A stretch of 56,320 bases of DNA from JBGVSA01 sp041807905 (GCF_041807905.1 NZ_JBGVSA010000025.1:1-56320), one strand, 5' to 3'. Positions 1-8,116 are shown, counted from the stretch's first letter. Notes: generated by a model not told the origin, from the sequence alone. Numbers and translations: made by a program.

Positions 1-347
1 AACGCCGTCTCTGTCGAGAGACGGCGTACGAGCGAAGCGAGCTGCGAAGCTCTCCGCGGTAAGCAGCGGTAACGATCGGAGGGGGCGAAGCCACAACCTA
101 ACGCCGTCTCTGTCGAGAGACGGCGTACGAGCGAAGCGAGCTGCGAAGCTCTCCGCGGTAAGCAGCGGTAACGATCGGAGGGGGCGAAGCCACAACCTAA
201 CGCCGTCTCTGTCGAGAGACGGCGTACGAGCGAAGCGAGCTGCGAAGCTCTCCGCGGTAAGCAGCGGTAACGATCGGAGGGGGCGAAGCCACAACCTAAC
301 CCCGTCTCTGTCGAGAGACGGCGTACGAGCGAAGCGAGCTGCGAAGC
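1..347. repeat. 99-bp tandem repeat array, 3.5 copies, hairpin-forming
   Basis: Units start at 1, 100, 199 and 298. The first three are identical by eye; the fourth stops matching after 50 bases. The array probably continues left of the window. Each unit begins with an inverted repeat (2-12 with 17-27 in unit 1, 11 bp, loop GTCG). A second hairpin follows at 39-52 (GAGCT/AGCTC around a GCGA loop, which would be a GNRA tetraloop in RNA). CTCCG (52-56) can pair with CGGAG (77-81), and GGC-GAA-GCC (84-92) makes a small fourth stem. The fourth copy has G to C at 301, which breaks one pair of its first hairpin. I see no open reading frame. The function is unknown; the density of stems suggests structured RNA or a hairpin-based repeat. 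Confidence 0.93.
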
Positions 348-855
348 CTGTCGGTGAGGCCGGTCAGGTCGCGGGAGTTCGTGGCCCGAATCGCACTCCG
401 AACGACACCGTCTCTCATGCGGAAGACGGTGTCACGCAGAACGTTTCGCGAGCAGAAAACGCAGTGCGTCGCCGGGCTGTTTTGTCATCGGCAAAGTGTG
501 TCGACGATGCGCTCGCGAGCTCGACCCGCGACACGGTCGACGCGATCGGGCGCGCTGTTTGCGACCTTCGTTCACTCCATTTGCGTCGACACGGTGCGAC
601 GCGATGAATGACATGGGCGTCGCACCGTCTGTCGGAAGTGTTGTGTTCGTCGCAAAGCGCGTGTTGTGCGCGCGTTCTGCGCAGACAAAATGATGTGCTT
701 CTCGCAGAGCCTTATTTCATGCGGGTTTGCGAGGGGCGATGCGTTATGACAATAGAATCGATGCTCGGAGAGCCGCGTAAACACTAGCGATCCGGGCTTC
801 GGCAGGTGCGAAAAAACATTGCATCGACGAGCAATTTGATCTAAAGGATATTGGC
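348..855 (+). promoter_or_regulatory. Non-coding, hairpin-rich leader region of nrdB
   Basis: No convincing gene lies in these 508 bases. Two strong inverted repeats are present: 404-413 with 424-433 (10 bp, 10-nt loop) and 591-602 with 617-628 (12 bp, 14-nt loop). The first shares the CCGTCT/AGACGG core of the upstream tandem repeat. A candidate -10 box TAGAAT lies at 753-758 with only a poor -35 (TTGCGA at 727-732, 20 bp away). I looked for NrdR-type boxes and saw none I would defend. The short frames in this stretch look like chance. Confidence 0.5.
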
Positions 856-2001
856 ATGCTGAACTTTGAAGATGATCTGAACGCGTTGGCACCACGTGCT
901 CCGCAAGCAGGGCTGCAAACCCAGTCCTCCTTCGCGCAGGAGACAGTCGTCGCCAGTGAATCCGCAGACGAGGACGACGCGTCGCGTCGCATCAACGTCG
1001 CGGACAAGCGAGTCATCAACGGCGCCACCGACGTCAATCAGCTCGTACCCTTCAAGTACAAGTGGGCCTGGGAAAAATACCTCTCCACGTGCGCGAACCA
1101 CTGGATGCCGCAAGAGATCAACATGTCTCGCGACATCGCCCTGTGGAAAGACCCCAACGGTCTCACCGACGACGAGCGCCGCATCGTCAAGCGCAACCTC
1201 GGCTTCTTCGTCACGGCCGATTCGCTGGCTGCGAACAACATCGTGCTCGGCACGTATCGCCACATCACCGCGCCGGAATGCCGTCAATTTCTGCTGCGTC
1301 AGGCGTTCGAAGAGGCGATCCACACGCACGCTTACCAGTACATCGTCGAATCGCTCGGCCTCGATGAAGGCGAAATCTTCAACGCGTATCACGAAGTCGC
1401 CTGCATTCGTGCCAAGGATGAATTCCTCATCCCGTTCATCGACACGCTGACCGACCCGAACTTCAAGACGGGCACGCCGGAGACCGACCAGCAACTGCTG
1501 CGTTCGCTGATCGTCTTCGCCTGCATCATGGAAGGCCTGTTCTTCTATGTCGGCTTCGCACAGATCCTGGCGCTCGGTCGCCAGAACAAGATGACCGGCG
1601 CGGCCGAGCAGTACCAGTACATCCTTCGCGACGAGTCGATGCACTGCAACTTCGGCATCGACCTCATCAACACCATCAAGCTCGAGAACCCGCACCTGTG
1701 GACGGCTGAGTTCCGCGAAGAAATCCGCGACCTCATGCAACAGGGCGTCGAGCTCGAGTATGCGTATGCCGAAGACACCATGCCGCGTGGCGTGCTGGGT
1801 CTGAACGCATCGATGTTCAAGGAATACCTGCGCTTCATCGCCAACCGGCGTTGTCAGCAGATCGGTATCGACGCTATCTACCCGGGCGCGGAAAACCCGT
1901 TTCCGTGGATGAGCGAGATGCTGGATCTGAAGAAGGAGCGCAATTTCTTCGAGACCCGTGTGATCGAGTATCAAACGGGTGGAACGCTGAACTGGGACTG
2001 A
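856..2001 (+). CDS. nrdB: Ribonucleoside-diphosphate reductase, beta subunit (class Ia)
   Basis: This is the radical-generating small subunit of aerobic ribonucleotide reductase, which supplies dNTPs together with NrdA. The protein has 381 residues, a usual length. By alignment to the E. coli pattern the di-iron ligands are Asp122, Glu153, His156, Glu226, Glu260 and His263, and the radical tyrosine is Tyr160 (segment EEAIHTHAY). The RNA has AAAGGA at 843-848, and the ATG at 856 follows at normal distance. No nrdA is visible, so it either lies left of the window beyond the repeats or is elsewhere. The first 50 residues are acidic and variable, as is common in betaproteobacterial NrdB. The stop is followed by a strong terminator, so the gene ends its transcript. 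Confidence 0.97.
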   Translation: MLNFEDDLNALAPRAPQAGLQTQSSFAQETVVASESADEDDASRRINVADKRVINGATDVNQLVPFKYKWAWEKYLSTCANHWMPQEINMSRDIALWKDPNGLTDDERRIVKRNLGFFVTADSLAANNIVLGTYRHITAPECRQFLLRQAFEEAIHTHAYQYIVESLGLDEGEIFNAYHEVACIRAKDEFLIPFIDTLTDPNFKTGTPETDQQLLRSLIVFACIMEGLFFYVGFAQILALGRQNKMTGAAEQYQYILRDESMHCNFGIDLINTIKLENPHLWTAEFREEIRDLMQQGVELEYAYAEDTMPRGVLGLNASMFKEYLRFIANRRCQQIGIDAIYPGAENPFPWMSEMLDLKKERNFFETRVIEYQTGGTLNWD

Positions 2002-2030
2002 TTGAGTACACGGCACTTGCCCCATCTCTG

Positions 2031-2083
2031 CAGCACTGCCTGGCTGCCGCATCGCGGCGGGCCCGGCAGTGCTGTTTTCGTTT
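2031..2083 (+). terminator. Rho-independent terminator of nrdB
   Basis: A 10-bp stem (2031-2040 with 2065-2074) encloses a small inner stem (GCCGC/GCGGC type, around 2046-2058) and is followed by TTTTCGTTT. It lies 30 bases after the nrdB stop. Confidence 0.8.
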
Positions 2084-2114
2084 CAGCCCCCGGTTGCTTC
2101 AGCACAGTTTCAGG

Positions 2115-2138
2115 AGCCTGCGCAGGCAGGCTTCTTTT
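2115..2138 (+). terminator. Second terminator-like hairpin after nrdB
   Basis: AGCCTG (2115-2120) pairs with CAGGCT (2127-2132) around a 6-nt loop, followed by TCTTTT. It probably backs up the first terminator, insulating the H1-like gene from nrdB. Confidence 0.5.
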
Positions 2139-2240
2139 AGCCACGTATTCGCGTGGCATCGCACCATTCGCACCTGACGGAGCGAAGGTGTTTCTTGTGT
2201 AACGCCGACTAACCCGAAGGCGATCAAAGGAGGTGTGATT

Positions 2241-3320
2241 ATGGCAACTGCTGCAAAGACCACGAAGCCCAAAGCCGCCAAGGCGGCCGCGAAGCCCGCT
2301 GCCAAGGCAGCACCGGCAAAGAAGGCCGCCGCCGCGAAGCCGGCAGTGAAGAAGGCTGTCGCCAAGCCGGCCGCCAAGGCTGCTGCGAAGCCCGCTGCCA
2401 AGGTGACCAAGGCTGCTGCGAAGCCGGCCGCGAAGAAGGCTGCTGCGCCGAAGGCTGCGGCCAAGCCCGCAGCGAAGAAGACGGTGACCAAGGCTGCTGC
2501 AAAGCCGGCTGCGAAGAAGGTCGCCGCCAAGCCGGTCGCCAAGAAGGCCGTCGCCGCCAAGCCTGCCGCTAAGAAGACGGTAGCCAAGGCCGCTGCGAAG
2601 CCGGCCGCCAAGAAGGCCACGACCAAGGCTGCTGCCAAGCCGGCAGCCAAGGCGACGAAGGCGGCAGCGAAGCCGGCTGCCAAGGCCGCCGCCAAGCCGG
2701 CAGCCAAGAAGGTTGCTGCCAAGCCGGCCGCGAAGAAGGTAGCCGCCAAGCCGGCTGCGAAGAAAGTAGCCGCCAAGCCCGCGGCGAAGAAGGCCGCTGC
2801 CAAACCGGCTGCCAAGAAGACCGCGACCAAGGCTGCTGCGAAGCCTGCTGCCAAGAAGGCCGTCGCCAAGCCGGCTGCGAAGCCCGCCGCGAAGAAGGTC
2901 GCCGCGCCGAAGGCTGCCGCCAAGCCGGTCGCCAAGGCCGCCAAGACGGCAGTGAAGAAGGCTCCGGCTGCCAAGGCTGGCAAGGCATCCAAGCCGGCTG
3001 CGAAGGCTGCCAAGCCGGCTGCGGCAAAAAAGCCCGAAAAGCCTGAGCCTGCGAAAGCGGTAGAGGCAAAGAAGGCTGAACCGAAGAAGGCTGCTGCGCC
3101 GAAGAAGGCAAAGGCGCCGGCGAAGAAGGTGGAGAAGGCCGCTGCGCCCGCTCCGGCTGCTGAAAAGCCTGCTGCACCGGCACCCGCCGCTGCACCGGCT
3201 CCGGCACCCGCTGCTGCGCCGGCCGAGCCGAAGCCTTCGACTGCTGCAACCCCGGGTCTGAAGTCGTCGCTCAATCCGACGGCGGCATGGCCGTTCCCGA
3301 CGGGTTCGCGTCCGTCCTGA
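2241..3320 (+). CDS. Histone H1-like Ala/Lys/Pro-rich DNA-binding protein
   Basis: The protein has 359 residues made almost wholly of AAKPAAKK-type repeats, the hallmark of eukaryotic-H1-tail-like proteins of betaproteobacteria (AlgP/HctB-like). It is expected to coat or bend DNA electrostatically. The repeat zone covers roughly residues 5-270. A Pro/Ala/Glu-rich stretch follows, and the tail ends in NPTAAWPFPTGSRPS, a non-repetitive terminus. AAAGGAGGT at 2226-2234 is an excellent ribosome site for the ATG at 2241. A GTG at 2235 in the same frame sits on the ribosome site and is too close. Repeat number is likely to vary between strains. Long open frames on the opposite strand here are by-products of the repeats. 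Confidence 0.9.
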   Translation: MATAAKTTKPKAAKAAAKPAAKAAPAKKAAAAKPAVKKAVAKPAAKAAAKPAAKVTKAAAKPAAKKAAAPKAAAKPAAKKTVTKAAAKPAAKKVAAKPVAKKAVAAKPAAKKTVAKAAAKPAAKKATTKAAAKPAAKATKAAAKPAAKAAAKPAAKKVAAKPAAKKVAAKPAAKKVAAKPAAKKAAAKPAAKKTATKAAAKPAAKKAVAKPAAKPAAKKVAAPKAAAKPVAKAAKTAVKKAPAAKAGKASKPAAKAAKPAAAKKPEKPEPAKAVEAKKAEPKKAAAPKKAKAPAKKVEKAAAPAPAAEKPAAPAPAAAPAPAPAAAPAEPKPSTAATPGLKSSLNPTAAWPFPTGSRPS

Positions 3321-3360
3321 TGACGCATCGCTGCGCGACCTCGGTCGCGCAGGCAGCAAC

Positions 3361-3398
3361 GCCCCCTGGTTGCCTCGTGCGGCCAGGGGGCTTTTTTT
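3361..3398 (+). terminator. Rho-independent terminator of the H1-like gene
   Basis: A perfect 9-bp stem, GCCCCCTGG (3361-3369) with CCAGGGGGC (3383-3391), is followed by seven T. Confidence 0.93.
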
Positions 3399-3660
3399 CG
3401 TGCGCGACGGCAGGCCAAAGAGCGGCGAACTGCGGCATGGTCGGAACGTGGCGCCACTCTATATATGACTGTTTGCGGATTGCCGCCGGCAGGGATTTCC
3501 TGCGGGGATCGTCCGGTCCTGTGAGCTTTGTAGGAACAGTCCGAACACTTTGATACAAATGCCGGTCCGAGTCCTTTGATCGCGCAAAAGTCGATACCTG
3601 TACCCCACTTCCTCGATATGCAAAATGCAAGTCCCAGTCACCATGCGGGATTGGGCTACA

Positions 3661-3689
3661 TTGACAAAGTACTTGCAAATCAATAGACT
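3661..3689 (+). promoter_or_regulatory. Sigma-70-type promoter
   Basis: A perfect -35 TTGACA (3661-3666) lies 17 bp from TAGACT (3684-3689). It reads toward the possible small ORF at 3729 and the lytic transglycosylase at 4075, leaving a leader of about 380 bases. The rest of 3399-3660 shows nothing else I can name. Confidence 0.55.
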
Positions 3690-3728
3690 GCGTTCGCGCC
3701 TGATCGAGTGCGGCCGGGTTTACTGTTT

Positions 3729-3887
3729 ATGCCAAAAGCATTGCAGCCGGTTGTGACCCCGTTGCCCCTTGGCAAATCGAAGTGGTCCCGCATTGAATAC
3801 GAGGATGAAATCTCCGTGCAGCAAGGTCTGTCCCGGGCGCCCTGGCCGAATGGCCTTCAAGTGACCTGCTGTGCCACAAAGCAATAG
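3729..3887 (+). CDS. Possible small protein, 52 aa
   Basis: An uninterrupted frame from ATG 3729 to TAG 3885-3887 begins about 40 bases after a good promoter. The predicted peptide starts MPKALQPVVTPLPLGKSKW and ends VTCCATKQ. It has no membrane segment and no family I recognise. A GTG at 3708 in the same frame would give 59 residues. Neither start has a convincing ribosome site, which is the main argument against it. Position and composition are compatible with a real small gene, with an upstream reading frame in the transglycosylase leader, or with chance. From 3888 to 4060 I see nothing else. Confidence 0.25.
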   Translation: MPKALQPVVTPLPLGKSKWSRIEYEDEISVQQGLSRAPWPNGLQVTCCATKQ

Positions 3888-4074
3888 TACGTGCGTGCGT
3901 CGCATTGGCCTCTCAGGCCCAGGCGCGCGTGATCTGAAGTAGGCGGCATCCTATACATCCCAACACTCCGGTCTCCGGAGCACACGCCGCCAGGTTGTCG
4001 AGCAGTGTCGTCCGCGTGGAGCCCTTGCGCGCTACGTGTCGGTCCGCATCGAGAACGAACGTTGAGGTGAGATC

Positions 4075-4887
4075 ATGAGTCAATTGGTGCGTTGCGCGCA
4101 GGTTGTGCGCCACACTGGGACTTTTCTACTGCACTTTGCGCATGGGGGCCTCGTCATGGCCGGCGTCATGGTTTTGGCGCTGATCGGTTACCAGGTATCC
4201 CATGCGGGCGTCGAGGGCCTCAACCCCCGGCTTTTGTTCAATCATGGTGAAAGCGCTGACAGCGTGGCGGTTACTGGGGCTGATGCGGCGCCGGTGACAC
4301 CCGTCATCGCGGCAGCATCGTCGTCGTCGGCCGCGGCTTCGTCGGTGGCGTCGGTCCCGACAATGGGTACCTGGGCCTCCGTCAAGCATCTGACGCCGGA
4401 ATTGGTGCGCCTGTCGGATTACATCGCCAAGCGCTACAAGGTATCCAAGCTGGTTGTGCAGCCGCTGGTCCAGGCCGCGGTGCGCGAAGGGCATGCGACG
4501 GGCGTCGACCCGATCCTGATCCTGGCGGTCACCTCGGTGGAGTCGCGCTTCAATCCGCTCGCCGAAAGCGTGGTGGGCGCCCAGGGGCTCATGCAGATCA
4601 TTCCGCGCTTTCATTCTGACAAGATCACGGCTTCGATGGGCAAGACTGCGCTGTTCGATCCCAACGAAAACCTGCGCGTCGGTGCGCTGATCCTGAAGGA
4701 GTACATCAAGGCATCCGGCGGTCTCGACCGCGCGTTGCAGATGTATGGCGGCGCACCCAATGATTCGTCGATGTTCTACGCGAACAAGGTCAATACCGAG
4801 CTCAACCGACTGCGCGAAGTCATGAAGACCACGCCATCGCGCGCCGAGGTTGCCAGCGATCGAGTCGCGACGGAACAGGCCAGCTGA
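4075..4887 (+). CDS. Lytic transglycosylase, SLT domain
   Basis: This is a predicted murein lytic transglycosylase of 270 residues that cleaves the MurNAc-GlcNAc bond to the anhydro product, acting outside the inner membrane. An N-terminal hydrophobic segment (about residues 24-42) serves as signal or anchor. An Ala/Ser-rich linker follows, and the SLT domain starts near residue 115. The catalytic acid is Glu156 in the SVESRFNP motif, followed by GAQGLMQI and a late YGG motif, as in Slt/MltC-like enzymes. TGAGGTGAG at 4062-4070 supports the ATG. It stands alone, with its own terminator. The sequence does not reveal a dedicated partner such as a secretion system. Confidence 0.88.
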   Translation: MSQLVRCAQVVRHTGTFLLHFAHGGLVMAGVMVLALIGYQVSHAGVEGLNPRLLFNHGESADSVAVTGADAAPVTPVIAAASSSSAAASSVASVPTMGTWASVKHLTPELVRLSDYIAKRYKVSKLVVQPLVQAAVREGHATGVDPILILAVTSVESRFNPLAESVVGAQGLMQIIPRFHSDKITASMGKTALFDPNENLRVGALILKEYIKASGGLDRALQMYGGAPNDSSMFYANKVNTELNRLREVMKTTPSRAEVASDRVATEQAS

Positions 4888-4916
4888 GTCGCCGAGGCTC
4901 ATCCGGTTTTGGACAT

Positions 4917-4943
4917 AAGGGCGCCCCGGGCGCCCTTTGTTTT
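4917..4943 (+). terminator. Terminator after the lytic transglycosylase
   Basis: A 9-bp stem, AAGGGCGCC (4917-4925) with GGCGCCCTT (4929-4937), has a 3-nt loop and is followed by TGTTTTGT. Confidence 0.8.
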
Positions 4944-4988
4944 GTCCGCTCGGCTATTCTTCTCCGGCTTTTTTCCACCCCCGATGCC

Positions 4989-6341
4989 ATGACGACGCTA
5001 CTGCTGAAGAACGCCGACATTCTTGCCACCATGGATGCCTCGCGGCGCGAAATTCCACACGGAGGCGTGTTCATCCGTGACGGCGTGATTGAACAAGTGG
5101 GCAGCAGCGCCGATCTGCCCACCGAGGCTGACGAAGTCATCGATCTGGCAGGACATGCGCTTCTGCCCGGACTGATCAACACGCATCACCACATGTACCA
5201 GAGCCTGACGCGTGCATTGCCTTCCGCGCAGGACGCCGAGCTGTTCGACTGGTTGCAGGCCTTGTATCCGGTGTGGGCTCGGCTCACGCCCGAGATGATG
5301 AGCGTGTCGACGCTGACGGCGATGGCGGAGCTGATCCTGTCGGGCTGCACGACGTCGTCGGATCATCTCTACATCTATCCCAACGGCTGCAGGCTGGATG
5401 ATTCGATCGAAGCCGCTGCGCAGATCGGCATGCGCTTCACCGCATCGCGGGGAAGCATGAGCGTCGGGCGCTCACAGGGAGGCTTGCCGCCGGATAGTGT
5501 CGTGGAGCGCGAGGACGACATCCTGCGCGACACTCGCCGCGTCATCGAGACGTGGCACGACGCTTCGCGCCACGCGATGGTGCAGGTGGCGGTCGCCCCG
5601 TGTTCACCGTTCTCGGTCAGCCGCGACCTGATGCGCGAATCGGCGATCTTGGCACGCAGCTATGGCGTGCGCCTGCACACGCATCTGGCCGAGAACGCGA
5701 AGGACGTCGACTACAGCCGCGAGCAATTCGGCATGACGCCTGCTGAATACGCCGAGTCGCTGGGTTGGGTCGGTCACGACGTGTGGCACGCGCACTGCGT
5801 GCAATTGGATGCAGCCGGGATCGAACTCTTCGCACGCACCGGGACAGGTGTCGCGCATTGCCCGTGCTCGAACATGCGGCTGGCGTCCGGCATCGCACCT
5901 ATTCCCGCGATGCGCGCGGCGGGCGTACCGATCGGATTGGGCGTGGATGGATCTGCCTCGAACGACGGCGCGCACATGCTGGGCGAGGCGCGTGCTGCGA
6001 TGCTCCTGGCGCGCGTCGGTTTTGGGCCGACTGCCATGAGCGCGCGGCAGGCGCTGGAGATCGCCACGGTGGGTGGGGCACGTGTGCTGGGGCGCGACGA
6101 TATCGGTGCGATCGCGCCGGGCATGAGCGCGGACTGCGTGGCGTTTCCGCTCGACGGTGTCGGCATGGCTGGCGGCGCGGTTCACGACGCGCTAGCTTCG
6201 CTGGTGTTCTGTACGCCGCCCAGGGTACGTTGGTCGGTGATTAATGGGCGCGTGGTGGTGCGAGATGGGGGCCTCACGACAGTCGATCTGCCGCAGGTGT
6301 GTGCGCGACACAACGCCTTGGCCCGCTCGCTCGCGGTGTGA
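4989..6341 (+). CDS. 8-oxoguanine deaminase-type amidohydrolase
   Basis: A metal-dependent amidohydrolase of 450 residues from the AtzB/TrzN/guanine-deaminase branch, closest in style to 8-oxoguanine deaminase, which converts 8-oxoguanine to uric acid and ammonia. Visible motifs are the first metal site THHHMYQSLTR (His66, His68), GCTTSSDHLYI, HTH (His230-His232), HAH (His267-His269) and GVDGSASND with the metal-ligand Asp320. The beta-barrel edges come from residues 1-60 and the last 70. If the call is right, uric acid would be its product and the Xdh cluster at 47.8 kb makes the same compound. Substrate choice inside this family is hard to read from sequence; hydroxyatrazine-type or other aminohydrolase activity remains possible. 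It is followed 110 bp later by queF. Confidence 0.78.
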   Translation: MTTLLLKNADILATMDASRREIPHGGVFIRDGVIEQVGSSADLPTEADEVIDLAGHALLPGLINTHHHMYQSLTRALPSAQDAELFDWLQALYPVWARLTPEMMSVSTLTAMAELILSGCTTSSDHLYIYPNGCRLDDSIEAAAQIGMRFTASRGSMSVGRSQGGLPPDSVVEREDDILRDTRRVIETWHDASRHAMVQVAVAPCSPFSVSRDLMRESAILARSYGVRLHTHLAENAKDVDYSREQFGMTPAEYAESLGWVGHDVWHAHCVQLDAAGIELFARTGTGVAHCPCSNMRLASGIAPIPAMRAAGVPIGLGVDGSASNDGAHMLGEARAAMLLARVGFGPTAMSARQALEIATVGGARVLGRDDIGAIAPGMSADCVAFPLDGVGMAGGAVHDALASLVFCTPPRVRWSVINGRVVVRDGGLTTVDLPQVCARHNALARSLAV

Positions 6342-6451
6342 TCTGATGTGTGGTGGCGATGTGTGACGTCTCTGGCACGCAAACCGTCACCTTCTGCGCC
6401 TGAAGTAAACTGAGCGGCCTTTCTGTCGCAGCGCTTGCAGGATCTGTCTTG

Positions 6452-7288
6452 ATGAGTACCGATATTTCTATCGACGTGAATGAATCTCCGCTCGGAAAAG
6501 CCACGGCTTACCGCAGCGAGTACGCGCCCGAATTGCTGTTCCCGATCGCGCGCAGCGGCAAGCGTGAGGAGATCGGCATCGATGGCGTTTTGCCGTTCGT
6601 GGGCGAGGATATCTGGAACGCGTACGAGATCTCGTGGTTGAACCTGCGGGGCAAGCCGGGGGTGGCGCTGGGCGAATTCCGCGTGCCGGCGGATACGCCG
6701 CGTCTCATCGAGTCGAAGTCGCTCAAGCTGTATCTGAACTCATTCAACCAGACGCGGGTGGCGAGTCTTGATGAACTGCGGGCAATGCTCACGCGCGATC
6801 TGTCTGCCGCCGCTGGCGGCGAGGTGACAGTACGGCTCGAACCCGTTGGCGGCGCCACGCGCGCGCTCGGGCTGCCGCAAGGCGTCTGTGTCGACGAGTT
6901 GGATATCGATATCGACCGCTATCAGCCGGACGCACGGCTGCTGAGCGTGGGCGCGGCTCACGTGCAGGACGAAGTGCTGTACTCACACCTGCTCAAATCG
7001 AATTGTCTGGTCACTGGGCAGCCGGACTGGGGCATGGTGGCCATCCGCTACAGCGGTAACGCGATCGACCGCGAAGGTTTGCTGCGCTACGTGGTTTCGT
7101 TCCGTGAGCACAATGAATTCCACGAACAGTGCGTGGAGCGCATTTTCATGGACATCACGCGCCGCTGTCGCCCTGAACGCCTGGCCGTGTGGGCGCGCTA
7201 TACCCGCCGCGGTGGGTTGGACATCAACCCCTTCCGCAGCAGCGATGGCACGTGGTCGCCCGGCAACGTCGGGGAAGTCCGCCAGTGA
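6452..7288 (+). CDS. queF: NADPH-dependent 7-cyano-7-deazaguanine (preQ0) reductase
   Basis: Reduces preQ0 to preQ1 in queuosine tRNA modification. At 278 residues it is the long, bimodular E. coli-type QueF rather than the short unimodular form. The substrate motif ESKSLKLYLNSFNQTR lies in the N-terminal half. The nucleophilic cysteine is Cys185 in SNCLVTGQPDWG, and FHEQCVERIF follows in the C-terminal half. An AGGA at 6439-6442 favours the ATG at 6452; a TTG one codon earlier is less likely. No other queuosine genes are in view. A bidirectional terminator separates it from bfr, which runs toward it. Confidence 0.95.
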   Translation: MSTDISIDVNESPLGKATAYRSEYAPELLFPIARSGKREEIGIDGVLPFVGEDIWNAYEISWLNLRGKPGVALGEFRVPADTPRLIESKSLKLYLNSFNQTRVASLDELRAMLTRDLSAAAGGEVTVRLEPVGGATRALGLPQGVCVDELDIDIDRYQPDARLLSVGAAHVQDEVLYSHLLKSNCLVTGQPDWGMVAIRYSGNAIDREGLLRYVVSFREHNEFHEQCVERIFMDITRRCRPERLAVWARYTRRGGLDINPFRSSDGTWSPGNVGEVRQ

Positions 7289-7326
7289 AGTCAAGCAGGG
7301 CTGGCGGGGCGGGATGTCCTGCAACG

Positions 7327-7356
7327 AAAAAAAACGGCGCTGTAAAGCGCCGTTTT
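7327..7356. terminator. Bidirectional terminator between queF and bfr
   Basis: A 10-bp stem, AAAACGGCGC (7331-7340) with GCGCCGTTTT (7347-7356), has a 6-nt loop. An extra A-run on the left gives a U-run for minus-strand transcripts. It serves the two convergent genes. Confidence 0.9.
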
Positions 7357-7375
7357 GCTCCGCCGAGGCGCCCGG

Positions 7376-7852
7376 TTATTCCGGTGCCTTGACCATCGAT
7401 TGCAGGTAATTCTGCAGGCCGATCTTGCCGAGCAGGTCGATCTGCGTTTCCAGCCAGTCGATGTGTTCTTCCGTATCGTTGAGAATGTCCTGCAGCAAGT
7501 CGCGCGAGACATAGTCGCGCACGCTTTCGCAGTGGGCCATGCCGTCCTTGATGGTCTTCTGCGCGCCGTATTCGAGCTTGAGGTCGCTATCGAGCGCTTC
7601 AGGGACGCTCTCGCCGATGAGCAGCTTGCCCAGATCCTGCAGGTTGGGCAGGCCTTCGAGCATCAGGATGCGCTCGATCAACCGGTCGGCATGCTTCATT
7701 TCGCCGATCGATTCTTCGTATTCCTTTGCGCCGAGTTTATCCAGGCCCCAATGGCGATAGATGCGCGCGTGAAGGAAGTACTGGTTGATCGCGGTGAGCT
7801 CGTTCTTGAGCTGGGCGTTCAGAAACGCGATGACTCCGCTGTCGCCTTGCAT
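7376..7852 (-). CDS. bfr: Bacterioferritin
   Basis: A haem-containing iron-storage ferritin subunit; 24 copies form a shell and store ferric iron. It has 158 residues, the standard length. The ferroxidase ligands Glu18, Glu51 and His54 and the haem-axial Met52 are all at their usual numbers (segment GEMKHADRL), and the second pair lies in EEHIDWLE near 127-130. GGAGG on the minus strand precedes the ATG at 7852. It follows bfd by 66 bp on the same strand, the usual pairing, since Bfd reduces the stored iron to release it. Confidence 0.97.
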   Translation of the reverse strand: MQGDSGVIAFLNAQLKNELTAINQYFLHARIYRHWGLDKLGAKEYEESIGEMKHADRLIERILMLEGLPNLQDLGKLLIGESVPEALDSDLKLEYGAQKTIKDGMAHCESVRDYVSRDLLQDILNDTEEHIDWLETQIDLLGKIGLQNYLQSMVKAPE

Positions 7853-7918
7853 GATCAGCCTCCTCCCGAAAAATCAGGATAAGAGCATAGCAGGCGATGG
7901 GAGGGGATGAGGAATTTC

Positions 7919-8116
7919 TTACGCTGCGCAGAGAACCTGAACGGTGGTAGCCGTACCCGAGCACTCCGAGATGAGATCTTCGCAGGTCTCCCGGCAGCAG
8001 CCGCACCCGGAGCAAACGCCGAGTTCAAGTGTCAGCTCATCGACGGATTGAGAGCCATTGTGGATCGCGTTGCGGATCCGATGGTCACTGACGCCCTTGC
8101 ACAGACAGACAATCAT
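7919..8116 (-). CDS. bfd: Bacterioferritin-associated ferredoxin
   Basis: A small [2Fe-2S] protein that donates electrons to Bfr for iron release. From the ATG at 8116 it has 65 residues and begins MIVCLCKGVSD. The cluster cysteines are the CLC pair near the N-terminus and the GVCSGCGCC group further on. The second group is more cysteine-rich than the minimal CxxC. A TTG four codons upstream (8128) is in frame but less like the family start. There is no clear ribosome site for either. A Fur-type palindrome lies 22 bases upstream, so expression should rise when iron is scarce. Confidence 0.93.
   Translation of the reverse strand: MIVCLCKGVSDHRIRNAIHNGSQSVDELTLELGVCSGCGCCRETCEDLISECSGTATTVQVLCAA

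Noticed and set aside
1..347. CRISPR array
   Set aside because: The whole 99-bp unit repeats, with no variable spacers and no cas genes.
841..2052. 403-codon frame antisense to nrdB
   Set aside because: NrdB is certain by its metal ligands; the antisense frame is a GC-rich codon shadow.
1971..3457. Two long minus-strand frames (about 450 aa, Leu/Arg/Gly-rich and Ala/Phe-rich) opposite the H1-like gene
   Set aside because: They arise from the biased, repetitive codons of the plus-strand gene and cross its terminator; composition is not protein-like.
3271..3678. 135-codon minus-strand frame over the H1-like gene's terminator
   Set aside because: It reads through a strong terminator and the promoter at 3661, with no ribosome site or family.
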